Source of the DNA: Pseudomonas sp. DTU_2021_1001937_2_SI_NGA_ILE_001
GTDB lineage: Bacteria; Pseudomonadota; Gammaproteobacteria; Pseudomonadales; Pseudomonadaceae
Assembly: GCF_032463525.1 (NCBI RefSeq)
Contig: NZ_CP135971.1
Location: forward strand, 1,550,001-1,614,000
DNA length: 64,000 nt
Direction: 5' to 3'
Positions 16,890 to 27,762 of this stretch are shown here, piece by piece (positions within the stretch are counted from its first letter, which is position 1; the number at the start of each line of letters is the position of its first letter). The notes beneath the pieces are model-generated. The model was not told the DNA's origin. It was given only the letters and a program-made list of their open reading frames with translations, and did not search any database. Both the position numbers and the translations under genes were made by a program.

Positions 16890-17618
16890 ATGACGACCCG
16901 AAAACCCACGATGAAAGCCGCCCCCGAACCTGATATTTCTCCCGATCGCAAGGTCGTGCTCGGCGACACCTTGCGTCGGCGCATCCTCAGCATGGAGCTG
17001 GCACCGGGCGCGGTGGTCGATGAGCTGGCGCTGTGCGACGAATTCGGTCTTTCTCGTCCGCCGGTGCGCGAACTCCTGCGCCAGATCGCCGCAGAAGGCT
17101 ATATCGAACTGGAAGCCAACCGCGCCCCACGGGTCGCGGCCATGAGCCACGAATCGCTGCACAGCTTCTTCCTCGCTGCCCCTCTGGTGTACATCGCGAC
17201 CACCCAGCTGGCAGCCCTGCACGCCAGCGCAGCGGAAATCGAAAAACTGCGCGCCATCCAGGCGCAGTTCCGCCAGGCCATCGAAGCCAAGGACGTCGAG
17301 AACCGCATCATCTACAACGATGAGTTCCATCTGGAAATCGGCAAGATGGCCCATAACGACTATCTGATGCCCAGCCTGCGTCGGCTGCTGATCGATCATG
17401 CACGCTTGGGCAAAACCTTCTACCGGCATCCGACCAGCCCCGACATGCAGCAGGACCTGGAGCTGGCCTGTGCCCAGCACGATCAGATGATCGAAGCCAT
17501 CGAGCGCCGCGATCCGCAAGCGGCAGCGGAAATCGTCCGTGAGCATTTCGAGCTGTCGCGCCGGCGCATGGCCGAATATGCCGCGCCCGTAGGGGTAGAA
17601 GTCATGCTGGTGTACTGA
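16890..17618 (+). CDS. GntR-family transcriptional regulator (FCD domain)
   Basis: 242 aa. The winged helix-turn-helix occupies about residues 20-85, with LCDEFGLSRPPVRELLRQIAAEGYIEL as recognition region. The C-terminal FCD domain (about 95-220) carries the Asp and His residues that usually bind a metal and a small acid (EFHLEIGKMAHN, ACAQHDQMIEAI, VREHFELS). Such regulators repress catabolic or uptake genes. The ATG at 16890 is chosen; the frame opens earlier (16773) but with no homology-like content. It is divergent from the betaine importer and 34 bases before a pirin gene. Confidence 0.88.
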   Translation: MTTRKPTMKAAPEPDISPDRKVVLGDTLRRRILSMELAPGAVVDELALCDEFGLSRPPVRELLRQIAAEGYIELEANRAPRVAAMSHESLHSFFLAAPLVYIATTQLAALHASAAEIEKLRAIQAQFRQAIEAKDVENRIIYNDEFHLEIGKMAHNDYLMPSLRRLLIDHARLGKTFYRHPTSPDMQQDLELACAQHDQMIEAIERRDPQAAAEIVREHFELSRRRMAEYAAPVGVEVMLVY

Positions 17619-17652
17619 TAGCGCTGGCGTAGACACTCACTGGAGGGCAGCC

Positions 17653-18507
17653 ATGCTGACCATCACCCCACGGCCCGAAACCGTCGAGGGCCATCCGATC
17701 CTGCGCCCCCTGCCTTCGGCTCGCTGTCGCAGCGTTGGGCCATTCGTGTTCTTCGATCACATGCTGCCGCATACCTACGCTCCCGGCAGCGGCATGGACA
17801 TCCAGCAGCATCCGCACATCGGTCTGTCGACCCTCACCTATCTCTTCGAAGGTCAGCTGCAGCACAAAGACAGCCTGGGCAGCGATCAACAGGTCAGCCC
17901 CGGCGAGGTCAGCTGGATGAACGCCGGCAAAGGCATTGCGCATGTCGAGAGAACCCCGCTGGCGCTTCGGCAAAGCGGCTCGCGGCTGCATGGCCTGCAA
18001 GTGTGGCTGGCGTCGCCGCGGGACCACGAACAGGGCCAGAGCGCCTACAGCCATCATCCGGCATCGCAATTGCCGCAGACTGACAACCTGGGTATTCGCA
18101 TCCGCCTGATCGCCGGCGAAGGCTTTGGCCTGCGCTCGCCAGTTCCTGTGCTGTCAGCGACGCTGTACGCCGAGTTGCACATGGCGACCGCCACCACGCT
18201 GGCGATTCCCAGCGAGCACCAACAGCGCGCGCTGTATCTGCTCGATGGCGATGCCAGCCTGGATGGCGAGCCGCTGCAGCGTCGCACGCTGGTGGTACTG
18301 GAGCCGGGCGAAACGCCGAACCTGTGCGCCGACTCAGACTGCCACGCGGTGCTGCTCGGCGGAGCCCCGCTGGATGGTCCACGACGCATGAGATGGAATT
18401 TCGTGGCCAGTGACCTGGCGCTGATTGAGCAGGCCCAGCAGCGCTGGGTAGACGGAGACTGGCCTGTGGTGCCAGGAGAGAACGGCAGGATCGAATGGCC
18501 GACCTGA
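17653..18507 (+). CDS. pirin family protein (YhhW-like)
   Basis: 284 aa bicupin. The N-terminal cupin carries the metal-binding residues in QHPHIGLSTLTYLFEG (two His near 56-58) and GIAHVERTP (His and Glu near 98-100). E. coli YhhW, the closest well-known relative, has quercetin 2,3-dioxygenase activity in vitro; the real role is unclear. A Shine-Dalgarno GGAGG precedes the ATG. It probably shares a transcript with the GntR gene upstream. Confidence 0.9.
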   Translation: MLTITPRPETVEGHPILRPLPSARCRSVGPFVFFDHMLPHTYAPGSGMDIQQHPHIGLSTLTYLFEGQLQHKDSLGSDQQVSPGEVSWMNAGKGIAHVERTPLALRQSGSRLHGLQVWLASPRDHEQGQSAYSHHPASQLPQTDNLGIRIRLIAGEGFGLRSPVPVLSATLYAELHMATATTLAIPSEHQQRALYLLDGDASLDGEPLQRRTLVVLEPGETPNLCADSDCHAVLLGGAPLDGPRRMRWNFVASDLALIEQAQQRWVDGDWPVVPGENGRIEWPT

Positions 18508-18535
18508 CGCCGGACACTCGACTCTGCCGCCGGCA

Positions 18536-18740
18536 AGCGGCTTTAGCCGCAAGACAGTTCAGGCCATGGGAGCGGCTTTAGCCGCGAAAGCGCCAGGAAA
18601 TTCACTGCATTTGTTGTGAACATGCGGTCGCTTCGCGGCTGAAGCCGCTCCTACCCGGCCTAACTGAACAGTATTGCTTTAGCCGCGACAGAACCAGGAC
18701 ATTCACTGCATCTGCTGCGAATGTGAAGCCGCTGCTACCG
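18536..18740. repeat. cluster of REP/REPIN elements
   Basis: The intergenic gap holds a lone REP arm (18536-18551), a full REPIN of opposed arms at 18569-18654 with the same roughly 40-base spacer as at 701-790, and a decayed third copy at about 18676-18740 (TTTAGCCGCGAC, then a similar spacer, then GAAGCCGCTGCTACC). Copies arranged in series suggest local duplication. Confidence 0.75.
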
Positions 18741-18764
18741 AGGCCTGCCTGACTTGTATCCGTG

Positions 18765-19493
18765 TCAGGCGAAGACTTCACCCAGCAGGTTGTACATGCT
18801 GGTGAACGCCCGCTTGGAGACCTTGGCGTCGTACATCATCTTGCCCGGCACGTTGGCCGCCGGGTCGGTAAAGGAATGCGCGGCGCCGCCATAGCTGGTG
18901 AGCTGCCAGTCGACACCGGCCGCTTCCATCTCTGCCTCGAACGCTGGCAGCTGCTCGTTAGGCACCAACGGATCGATGGCGCCATGCAACACCAGCACCG
19001 AACCCTTGATGTTCCTGGCATCGGCCGGATCAGGCGTATCCAGGGTGCCATGGAAGGACACCGCGGCCTTCAGGTCGGCACCGGCACGCGCCAGTTCCAA
19101 GGCACAGCAGCCACCGAAGCAGAAACCGAAGCTGGCGATACGCTGCGGGTCGAGGCCGACGTCGCTCTGCGCCAGCAGCTGCGTCAGGGCCACCTGCATG
19201 CGCTGGCGCAGCAACGCCCGGTCGTCCTTCAGCGGCATCATCGCTGCCCCGGCTTCGTCACCGTTCGCCGGACGCACGGATTGGCCGTACAGGTCGGCGA
19301 GCAATACCACATACCCCTGCCCCGCCACTTCACGAGCGATGGCTTCGGCGCCCTGGCTGACGCCCATCCAGTTCGGCGCCATGAGCAGGCCCGGACGCGC
19401 AGGACCAGGCTCGGCCGGATAGGCCAGGCGCCCTTCGAAGACTTGCCCGTCGATCTGCCAGGTCAGGGTACGAACGGTCACATTGTTGTTCAT
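18765..19493 (-). CDS. dienelactone hydrolase family protein
   Basis: 242 aa alpha/beta hydrolase of the DLH family, which uses a Cys nucleophile. The nucleophile motif GFCFGGC lies near residue 120, the acidic residue in HGAIDPLVP near 172 and the His in YGGAAHSFTDP near 205. The natural substrate is unknown; nothing nearby encodes chlorocatechol or protoanemonin degradation, so a general esterase-like role is likelier than dienelactone breakdown. The ATG at 19493 has a good AAGGAGT ribosome site. Confidence 0.9.
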   Translation of the reverse strand: MNNNVTVRTLTWQIDGQVFEGRLAYPAEPGPARPGLLMAPNWMGVSQGAEAIAREVAGQGYVVLLADLYGQSVRPANGDEAGAAMMPLKDDRALLRQRMQVALTQLLAQSDVGLDPQRIASFGFCFGGCCALELARAGADLKAAVSFHGTLDTPDPADARNIKGSVLVLHGAIDPLVPNEQLPAFEAEMEAAGVDWQLTSYGGAAHSFTDPAANVPGKMMYDAKVSKRAFTSMYNLLGEVFA

Positions 19494-19540
19494 CAATGAC
19501 TCCTTAACGAACGGTGGGAATATCATTCATTGCAGAAACA

Positions 19541-19564
19541 GAAAACCCGCCGAAGCGGGTTTTC
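19541..19564 (-). terminator. rho-independent terminator of htpG
   Basis: A perfect 10-base-pair stem (GAAAACCCGC and GCGGGTTTTC) with a CGAA loop, 13 bases past the htpG stop. Read on the minus strand it ends in TTTTC. Confidence 0.85.
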
Positions 19565-19577
19565 ATTCAGGCGTTCA

Positions 19578-21482
19578 TCACACCGACAACTCGACCAGCA
19601 GCTTGTTCAGACGGCGCACGTAGGCGGCGGGGTCCTTCAGGCTGTCGCCAGCGGCCAGGGCCGCCTGATCGAAGAGAATGTGCGACAGCTCGACGAAGCG
19701 GTCTTCGTCCGGCTCGCCGTCGAGCTTGTTGATCAACGGGTGGGCCGGGTTGAATTCGAAGATCGGCTTGGAGTCCGGAACCTTCTGGCCGCTGGCCTCG
19801 AGGATCTGACGCATCTGCAGGCCGAGGTCCTGCTCGCCGATGGCCAGGATCGCCGGAGAGTCGGTCAGACGGTGCGAGACGCGCACTTCGCTCACCGATT
19901 CACCCAGGGCGGTCTTCAGGCGTTCGACCAGACCTTCCTTCTCCTTGGCGACTTCTTCCTGGGCCTTCTTGTCCTCTTCGGAGTCCAGCTTGCCCAGGTC
20001 CAGGTCACCCCGCGCCACATCGACGAAGCCCTTGCCGTCGAAGTCGGTCAGGTAGCTCATCAGCCACTCGTCGATACGATCGGTGAGCAGCAGCACCTCG
20101 ATGCCTTTCTTGCGGAATACTTCCAGGTGCGGGCTGTTACGCACCTGCGCATAGGATTCGCCGGTGAGGTAGTAGATCTTGTCCTGACCTTCCTTGGCGC
20201 GAGCCAGGTAGTCGGCCAGGGACACGCTCTGCTCGCCGCTCTCGTCGGAGGTCGAGGCGAAACGCAGCAGGCCGGCGATCTTCTCCTTGTTGGCGAAGTC
20301 TTCGGCGGGACCTTCCTTGAGCACCTGACCGAAATTCTTCCAGAAGCTCTTGTACTGTTCGGGCTCGTTCTTGGCCAGCTTCTCCAGCATGTCCAGGACG
20401 CGCTTGGTGAGTGCCGACTTCATCGAGTCGATGATCGGATCCTTCTGCAGGATCTCGCGGGAAACGTTCAGCGACAGGTCGTTGGAGTCCACGACACCCT
20501 TGATGAAGCGCAGGTACAGCGGCAGGAACGACTCGGCCTGGTCCATGATGAACACGCGCTGCACGTAGAGCTTCAGGCCACGAGGTGCTTCACGCTGATA
20601 CAGGTCGAACTGTGCACGAGCCGGTACGTACAGCAGCGAGTTGTACTCCAGCTTGCCTTCGACCTTGTTGTGGCTCCAGCTCAGCGGATTCTCGAAGTCA
20701 TGACCGATGTGCTTGTAGAACTCCTGGTATTCCTCATCCTTGATCTCGGTACGCGGACGGGTCCACAGGGCGCTGGCACGGTTGACGGTTTCCCACTCTT
20801 CGGCCGGCGCTTCTTCACCCTCTGCTGCAGCCTGCTGTTTGGGCAGCTCGATGGGCAAGGCGATGTGATCGGAATACTTCTTGACGATGTTGCGCAGACG
20901 CCAGCCGTCGGCGAACTCTTCTTCGCCGCTCTTGAGGTGCAGCACGATACGGGTACCGCGCTCGTCCTTCTCGACGTTGGCCACCTCGAACTCGCCCTCG
21001 CCTTTCGACGACCAATGCACGCCCTCGCTGGCTGGCAGGCCGGCACGACGGGTGAACACGTCGACCTGGTCGGCGACGATGAACGCCGAATAGAAGCCCA
21101 CACCAAATTGGCCGATGAGGTGCGAGTCTTTCTTCTGGTCGCCGGTGAGGTTCTTCATGAAGTCGGCAGTGCCCGACTTGGCGATGGTGCCCAGGTGAGC
21201 GATCACATCGTCGCGGCTCATACCGATGCCGTTGTCTTCGATGGTGACGGTCTTGGAGTCCTTATCGAAGCTGACGCGAATCTTCAGCTCGGCACCACCT
21301 TCGAGCAGCTCAGGCTTGGCCAGCGCCTCGAAGCGCAGCTTATCGACGGCATCCGAAGCGTTGGAGATCAACTCGCGCAGGAAAATTTCCTTGTTGGAAT
21401 ACAGCGAGTGGATCATGAGGTGCAGCAGTTGCTTTACCTCGGTCTGGAAGCCCAGGGTTTCCTTTTGAGTTTCCACACTCAT
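19578..21482 (-). CDS. htpG: molecular chaperone HtpG (Hsp90)
   Basis: 634 aa bacterial Hsp90. The N-terminal ATPase domain carries [12 protein letters not shown] near residue 34, DNGIGM near 83 and [11 protein letters not shown] near 123; the middle domain shows [10 protein letters not shown] near 346. The ATG at 21482 gives the known length; an ATG two codons upstream (21488) is closer to the GGAG and cannot be excluded. A consensus heat-shock promoter lies 71 bases upstream. Acts in the cytosol on client proteins. Confidence 0.98.
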   Translation of the reverse strand: MSVETQKETLGFQTEVKQLLHLMIHSLYSNKEIFLRELISNASDAVDKLRFEALAKPELLEGGAELKIRVSFDKDSKTVTIEDNGIGMSRDDVIAHLGTIAKSGTADFMKNLTGDQKKDSHLIGQFGVGFYSAFIVADQVDVFTRRAGLPASEGVHWSSKGEGEFEVANVEKDERGTRIVLHLKSGEEEFADGWRLRNIVKKYSDHIALPIELPKQQAAAEGEEAPAEEWETVNRASALWTRPRTEIKDEEYQEFYKHIGHDFENPLSWSHNKVEGKLEYNSLLYVPARAQFDLYQREAPRGLKLYVQRVFIMDQAESFLPLYLRFIKGVVDSNDLSLNVSREILQKDPIIDSMKSALTKRVLDMLEKLAKNEPEQYKSFWKNFGQVLKEGPAEDFANKEKIAGLLRFASTSDESGEQSVSLADYLARAKEGQDKIYYLTGESYAQVRNSPHLEVFRKKGIEVLLLTDRIDEWLMSYLTDFDGKGFVDVARGDLDLGKLDSEEDKKAQEEVAKEKEGLVERLKTALGESVSEVRVSHRLTDSPAILAIGEQDLGLQMRQILEASGQKVPDSKPIFEFNPAHPLINKLDGEPDEDRFVELSHILFDQAALAAGDSLKDPAAYVRRLNKLLVELSV

Positions 21483-21552
21483 GGTCATCAAACTCCAATC
21501 AGATGGCACAAGCTGCCGAGGGCGCGGTGGCCGGCAGCGGGTTGTCATCTAG

Positions 21553-21578
21553 GTGGGGACGCCGTCGAGGATTTCAAG
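21553..21578 (-). promoter_or_regulatory. sigma-32 heat-shock promoter for htpG
   Basis: On the minus strand CTTGAAA is followed after 13 bases by CCCCAC, closely matching the sigma-32 consensus (CTTGAAA, CCCCAT). It is about 70 bases before the htpG start. Confidence 0.85.
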
Positions 21579-21635
21579 AGCCCCGTGCATAAAGAACCGC
21601 CGCTTGAACCTGCCGCGCGGGAATCAGTGCATTGT

Positions 21636-21651
21636 GTTGCAACTTTGCAAC
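21636..21651. promoter_or_regulatory. perfect palindrome GTTGCAA-CT-TTGCAAC
   Basis: A 7+7 base inverted repeat in the htpG/lipoprotein divergent gap, flanked by further symmetric bases. It looks like a repressor or activator site; I do not recognise the protein. It is about 135 bases before the lipoprotein gene and upstream of the htpG promoter. Confidence 0.45.
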
Positions 21652-21785
21652 AACACGAAGCAAGTTTCACAGCCGTCTGAAAGTTCCCCATTCATATCAC
21701 TTTAATATTCTGACGAATCGCTGGAACTTACGATGAAGTGTCAGGCTCTTAGGCACGTTAGGTATTCAATAAGGAGAAACACCCC

Positions 21786-22055
21786 ATGCGTAAATCTTTT
21801 GCCTATGCCTTGATGCTTGCTGCTGCCGTCGGCCTGACCGCCTGCGACAAGAAATCCGAGAACACCCAGCAAGAGGCCAATAAAGCGGCCCAGCAGTCCC
21901 AGGAGTCCATGGAGAAGGCCCAGGAAAAAGTGAACGACGCGGCCAAGGAAAGCCAGGAAGCGGCGCAGAAGAATGCAGAAGCCGCCCAACAACGCGCCCA
22001 GGAAAACGCCAGCCAGGCACCGGCCACTACGCCGGAAACCGCGCCGAAGCAATAA
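21786..22055 (+). CDS. small Ala/Gln/Glu-rich lipoprotein
   Basis: 89 aa. A type II signal peptide ends in the lipobox LTAC (Cys at residue 20). The rest is a low-complexity, strongly helical, charged stretch rich in Ala, Gln, Glu and Lys (QEANKAAQQSQESMEKAQEK and similar heptad-like repeats), as in envelope coiled-coil lipoproteins. A strong ribosome site (AAGGAGAAA) and an efficient terminator suggest an abundant product. Function unknown. Confidence 0.85.
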   Translation: MRKSFAYALMLAAAVGLTACDKKSENTQQEANKAAQQSQESMEKAQEKVNDAAKESQEAAQKNAEAAQQRAQENASQAPATTPETAPKQ

Positions 22056-22069
22056 GTTCCCCGATATAA

Positions 22070-22104
22070 ATAATAAGGCCCGCTTAGTGCGGGCCTTATT
22101 ATTT
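22070..22104. terminator. bidirectional terminator between lipoprotein gene and brnQ
   Basis: A long AT-flanked stem, AATAAGGCCCGC and GCGGGCCTTATT with a TTAGT loop, gives T-rich tails on both strands and lies between two convergent genes. Confidence 0.9.
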
Positions 22105-22166
22105 TCAAACGCAGCTCGATGTTTATATGGCTTAACGCCATTCATTGTTTCCGACCGCTGTACTGC

Positions 22167-23480
22167 TTAGGCCAGCGACTCGCGCGGCGCGCCCAGCCAG
22201 CGATCCACGGCCACCATGAAGGCGAGCGTGATAACCGAAGGCACCAGCCAGGCCAGACCTTGCGCACTCAGCGGCAGGTTTGCCAGCGCCTGCGGCAGAT
22301 ACTCGGTCAGGCCTGCCGTCTTGATGGCATCCACTGCACCGAACAACAGCGACACCAGCATCACCGGCGCAACGACACGGCTTGGGTGGCGCCACAGGCC
22401 ATGGCAGAAGCTCAGGGCGACCAGCACGATGCAAGGCGGGTAGATGCCGGTCAGCACGGGTACCGACACTTCGATCAGGCGGGTCAGGCCGAGGTTGGAA
22501 ACCAGCAGCGAGAACCCGGCCAAGCCTATCACCAGCGTACGATACGAAAGTGGCAGCAGGCGGCTGAAATACTCGGCGCAAGCACAGGTCAGACCGACGG
22601 CTGTCACCAGACAGGCCAGGGCGATCAGCGCGGCCAGGAAGCCACTGCCCAGCGTGCCGAAACTGTATTGCACATAGGCATGCAGCACCGCCGCACCGTT
22701 ACTGGCACCTGCGGCAATCGCGTGGCTGCCCGACCCCAGACGGAACAGGCTGATGTACACCAGAGCAAGCCCTACTCCGGCGATCACGCCAGCGATCACG
22801 GCATAACGGGTAATCAGCTTTGGCGACTCCACGCCCCGCGAACGGATGGCGTTGACGATCACGATGCCGAACACCAGCGCACCCAGGGTATCCATGGTCA
22901 GATAGCCTTCGGTGAAACCCTTGGAAAATGCTCCATTGCTGTAGGCCGGCAGCGCCGCACCAATATCACCGGCGGGCATCACGAAGGCCGCCACGCCCAG
23001 CACGCCCAGGGCAATGATCTTCAACGGGCCCAGGAAACGACCAACGGTGTCCAGCAGGCGGCCGGGATACAACGACACCACCAGCACGATCAGGAAGTAC
23101 ACCAGGCTGTAGAGAAACAGCGCCAGGGGCGTATCACCGGTCAGCGGGGCGACGCCCACTTCAAAGGACACCGTGGCGGTGCGCGGGGTGGCGAAGAACG
23201 GCCCCACGGCCAGGTAACAGACGGTGGCGAGGATCAGGCCAGCGACGCGGCCGATTGGGGTGCTGAGGCTGTCCATGGCGCCACCGACACGCGCCAGGGC
23301 GATGACGGTCAGGACCGGAAGGCCCACGGCGGTGACCAGGAAACCCAAGGCCGCGGCCCACACGTTAGGACCGGCCTGCAGGCCGACGATGGGCGGAAAA
23401 ATAATGTTGCCCGCCCCTACGAACAGGGCGAACGTCATGAAGCCCAGTGCCAGGATGTCCCGGCCTTTCAATACTTTCAT
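22167..23480 (-). CDS. brnQ: branched-chain amino acid transport system II carrier protein
   Basis: 437 aa with about 12 membrane helices. BrnQ takes up leucine, isoleucine and valine with sodium (or protons). The opening [20 protein letters not shown] and [17 protein letters not shown] (residues about 20-38) are the family signature. No clear Shine-Dalgarno precedes the ATG at 23480. It is convergent with the small lipoprotein gene and appears monocistronic. Confidence 0.93.
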   Translation of the reverse strand: MKVLKGRDILALGFMTFALFVGAGNIIFPPIVGLQAGPNVWAAALGFLVTAVGLPVLTVIALARVGGAMDSLSTPIGRVAGLILATVCYLAVGPFFATPRTATVSFEVGVAPLTGDTPLALFLYSLVYFLIVLVVSLYPGRLLDTVGRFLGPLKIIALGVLGVAAFVMPAGDIGAALPAYSNGAFSKGFTEGYLTMDTLGALVFGIVIVNAIRSRGVESPKLITRYAVIAGVIAGVGLALVYISLFRLGSGSHAIAAGASNGAAVLHAYVQYSFGTLGSGFLAALIALACLVTAVGLTCACAEYFSRLLPLSYRTLVIGLAGFSLLVSNLGLTRLIEVSVPVLTGIYPPCIVLVALSFCHGLWRHPSRVVAPVMLVSLLFGAVDAIKTAGLTEYLPQALANLPLSAQGLAWLVPSVITLAFMVAVDRWLGAPRESLA

Positions 23481-23767
23481 CTAGGAAAACCACACTGCCG
23501 AATCAGGAACGATAAAGAAGACTCCCGCATGGCCGGATAGGGACAGGGGAAATTTGCCGCTCTCGTGAAGCAGGCGTGCAGCGCCTCGGGTCCTTGTGGG
23601 AGCCGGGCCGCACCGCGAAGCGTGCAAGGCTATCGAAATAACGCACAAAACGCACTAGTAAAGGGCGTAATACCGATGATCTGCACGGTTTCAAGGCTTT
23701 CAATGACGCATGAACGACAGTATTTGCCGGCTGCATGCACGATATGCTTGCAAAGCCAATGATGGAA

Positions 23768-23842
23768 GGAGCGGCTCGGCCGCGAAGAAACCCGAACGTC
23801 AGCGAGAATGCGTCGCAGCCCTCGCGGCTGAAGCCCTTGTAG
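23768..23842. repeat. degenerate REP pair in the brnQ-sucD gap
   Basis: AGGAGCGGCTCGGCCGCGAAG and CTCGCGGCTGAAGCCCTTGTAGAG face each other across about 35 bases. The spacer does not match the other REPINs here. The rest of the 427-base gap (23481-23907) holds no gene that I can support; a further REP-like fragment may lie near 23594. Confidence 0.55.
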
Positions 23843-23863
23843 AGGGTCAGACGTGCAGAAAAG

Positions 23864-23891
23864 ACAAAGGCCACCCGAAGGTGGCCTTTGT
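23864..23891 (-). terminator. rho-independent terminator of the suc operon
   Basis: A 12-base-pair stem, ACAAAGGCCACC and GGTGGCCTTTGT with a CGAA loop, lies 17 bases past the sucD stop. Confidence 0.85.
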
Positions 23892-23907
23892 ACGAAGCAA
23901 GTATGAC

Positions 23908-24792
23908 TTACTTCTTCATTTCCCAACCGGTCAGCTCGGCCAGAGCCTTACCGATGTCAGCCAGGGAACGAACGGTCTTCACGCCAGCGTCTTGCAGAGC
24001 GGCGAATTTCTCGTCCGCAGTGCCTTTGCCGCCAGAGATGATCGCGCCTGCGTGGCCCATGCGCTTGCCCGGAGGAGCAGTCACACCAGCGATGTAGGAA
24101 ACCACTGGCTTGGTCACGTTGGCCTTGATGTAGGCAGCAGCTTCTTCTTCAGCGGAACCGCCGATCTCACCGATCATGACGATCGCTTCGGTCTTCGGGT
24201 CTTCCTGGAACAGCTTCAGGATGTCGATGAAGTTGGAGCCTGGAATCGGGTCACCACCGATACCGACGCAGGTGGACTGACCGAAACCGGCGTCAGTGGT
24301 CTGCTTGACGGCTTCGTAGGTCAGGGTGCCGGAACGCGAAACGATACCGACCTTGCCTGGCAGGTGGATGTGACCTGGCATGATGCCGATCTTGCACTCG
24401 CCTGGAGTGATGACACCCGGGCAGTTAGGGCCGATCAGGCGTACGCCCAGCTCGTCGCACTTGACCTTGGCATCCAGCATGTCCAGGGTAGGAATGCCTT
24501 CGGTGATGCACACGATCAGCTTGATGCCGGCGAATGCGGCTTCCAGAATCGAGTCCTTGCAGAAAGGAGCCGGAACGTAGATCACCGAAGCATCGGCGCC
24601 GGTGGCTTCAACGGCTTCCTTGACAGTGTTGAACACTGGCAGGCCCAGGTGAGTGGTGCCGCCTTTGCCCGGAGTCACGCCGCCAACCATCTGGGTGCCG
24701 TAGGCGATGGCTTGTTCGGAGTGGAAGGTACCTTGCGAGCCGGTGAAGCCCTGGCAGATAACCTTGGTGTCTTTATTGATCAGAACGCTCAT
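23908..24792 (-). CDS. sucD: succinyl-CoA synthetase alpha subunit
   Basis: 294 aa. With SucC it converts succinyl-CoA, ADP (or GDP) and phosphate to succinate, CoA and ATP (or GTP). The CoA-binding [14 protein letters not shown] is near residue 15, and the phospho-His is in [17 protein letters not shown] near residue 246. Its ATG shares one base with the sucC stop (TAATG), so translation is coupled. It is the last gene of the sdh-suc cluster. Confidence 0.98.
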   Translation of the reverse strand: MSVLINKDTKVICQGFTGSQGTFHSEQAIAYGTQMVGGVTPGKGGTTHLGLPVFNTVKEAVEATGADASVIYVPAPFCKDSILEAAFAGIKLIVCITEGIPTLDMLDAKVKCDELGVRLIGPNCPGVITPGECKIGIMPGHIHLPGKVGIVSRSGTLTYEAVKQTTDAGFGQSTCVGIGGDPIPGSNFIDILKLFQEDPKTEAIVMIGEIGGSAEEEAAAYIKANVTKPVVSYIAGVTAPPGKRMGHAGAIISGGKGTADEKFAALQDAGVKTVRSLADIGKALAELTGWEMKK

Positions 24793-25958
24793 TACTTGCC
24801 CTCCGCAGCTTTGACAACTTGTTGAGCAGCATCGGTCAGGCTGGTAGCTGCGATGATGTTCAAGCCACTTTCTGCCAGTACTTTAGCGCCCAGTTCAGCG
24901 TTGTTGCCTTCGAGGCGAACAACGACCGGGATTTTCACGCCGACTTCTTTCACGGCGCCGATGATGCCTTCGGCAATCATGTCGCAGCGAACGATGCCAC
25001 CGAAAATGTTGACCAGCACTGCCGCCACGTTGCTGTCGGACAGGATGATCTTGAAGGCTTCGGTCACGCGCTCTTTGGTCGCGCCGCCGCCTACGTCAAG
25101 GAAGTTGGCTGGCTTGCCGCCGTGCAGGTTGACGATGTCCATGGTACCCATGGCCAGACCGGCACCGTTGACCATGCAGCCGATGTTGCCTTCCAGGGCC
25201 ACGTAGTTCAGTTCGAACTTGGCAGCGTGAGCTTCGCGAGGGTCGTCCTGCGAAGGATCGTGGAAAGCCTTCAGCTTGGGCTGACGGTAGACAGCGTTGC
25301 TGTCGATGTTGATCTTGGCATCCAGGCAGTGCAGGTTGCCGTCGGCCTTGATCACCAGCGGGTTGATTTCCAGCAGGGCCAGGTCGTAGTCCTGGAACAG
25401 CTTGGCCAGGCCAACGAAGATGTTGGTGAACTGCTTGATCTGGTCGCCTTGCAGGCCCAGTTGGAAAGCCAGCTCGCGGCCCTGGTAAGGCTGAGCGCCA
25501 ACCAGCGGGTCAACGGTGGCCTTGAGAATCTTCTCGGGAGTGTCGTGAGCGATCTTCTCGATGTCCACGCCGCCTTCGGTGGAGGCCATGAACACGATAC
25601 GACGGCTGGAACGGTCTACTACAGCGCCCAGGTACAGTTCCTTGGCGATGTCAGTGCAGGATTCGACCAGGATCTTGGTCACTGGCTGACCATTGGCGTC
25701 GGTCTGGTAGGTCACCAGACGCTTGCCCAGCCACTGCTGAGCGAAAGCAGCTGCGTCTTCCTTGCTGCGAACCAGCTTGACGCCGCCCGCTTTACCGCGG
25801 CCACCAGCGTGAACCTGAGCTTTTACGACCCACTCGTTGCCGCCGATCTTATCGCAAGCTTCTGCGGCTGCTTCCGGGGTGTCTACTGCAAAGCCCTTGG
25901 ATACTGGCAGGCCGTACTCAGCGAACAGCTGCTTACCCTGATACTCGTGAAGATTCAT
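24792..25958 (-). CDS. sucC: succinyl-CoA synthetase beta subunit
   Basis: 388 aa, the standard length. An ATP-grasp domain fills the N-terminal half ([32 protein letters not shown] near residue 46), and the C-terminal CoA-ligase domain carries [17 protein letters not shown] near residue 318 and RLEGNN near 350. It follows lpd after a 193-base gap and overlaps sucD. Confidence 0.98.
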   Translation of the reverse strand: MNLHEYQGKQLFAEYGLPVSKGFAVDTPEAAAEACDKIGGNEWVVKAQVHAGGRGKAGGVKLVRSKEDAAAFAQQWLGKRLVTYQTDANGQPVTKILVESCTDIAKELYLGAVVDRSSRRIVFMASTEGGVDIEKIAHDTPEKILKATVDPLVGAQPYQGRELAFQLGLQGDQIKQFTNIFVGLAKLFQDYDLALLEINPLVIKADGNLHCLDAKINIDSNAVYRQPKLKAFHDPSQDDPREAHAAKFELNYVALEGNIGCMVNGAGLAMGTMDIVNLHGGKPANFLDVGGGATKERVTEAFKIILSDSNVAAVLVNIFGGIVRCDMIAEGIIGAVKEVGVKIPVVVRLEGNNAELGAKVLAESGLNIIAATSLTDAAQQVVKAAEGK

Positions 25959-26151
25959 GCTTATTACCGTCTTTGTTTAGGCATTGCGCATTCGGTGCTG
26001 CACATCGGGTGTGCCGCACCACCTGTGACCGCTACTCCGGGTCGACTGCGGGAAATTCCGCAGCCGCCTGAGAGGTCGAGTCCGACGGGCTTTCCGCGGT
26101 GAGCCCTGAGAACAGGACTCACGACGGGCACCCCGCCGAGGTTTCCGTGTC

Positions 26152-27762
<1,611 letters not shown>

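Noticed and set aside
16585..16893. 102-codon frame in the importer-GntR gap
   Set aside because: No ribosome site, AT-rich noncoding composition in the first half, and overlap with the GntR start.
18536..18740. Repeat cluster, considered as a CRISPR array
   Set aside because: Repeats are inverted pairs with conserved spacers, not direct repeats with unique spacers, and there are no cas genes.
24819..26102. 427-codon open frame antisense to sucC
   Set aside because: Shadow of sucC, with low-complexity His/Gln/Val composition.
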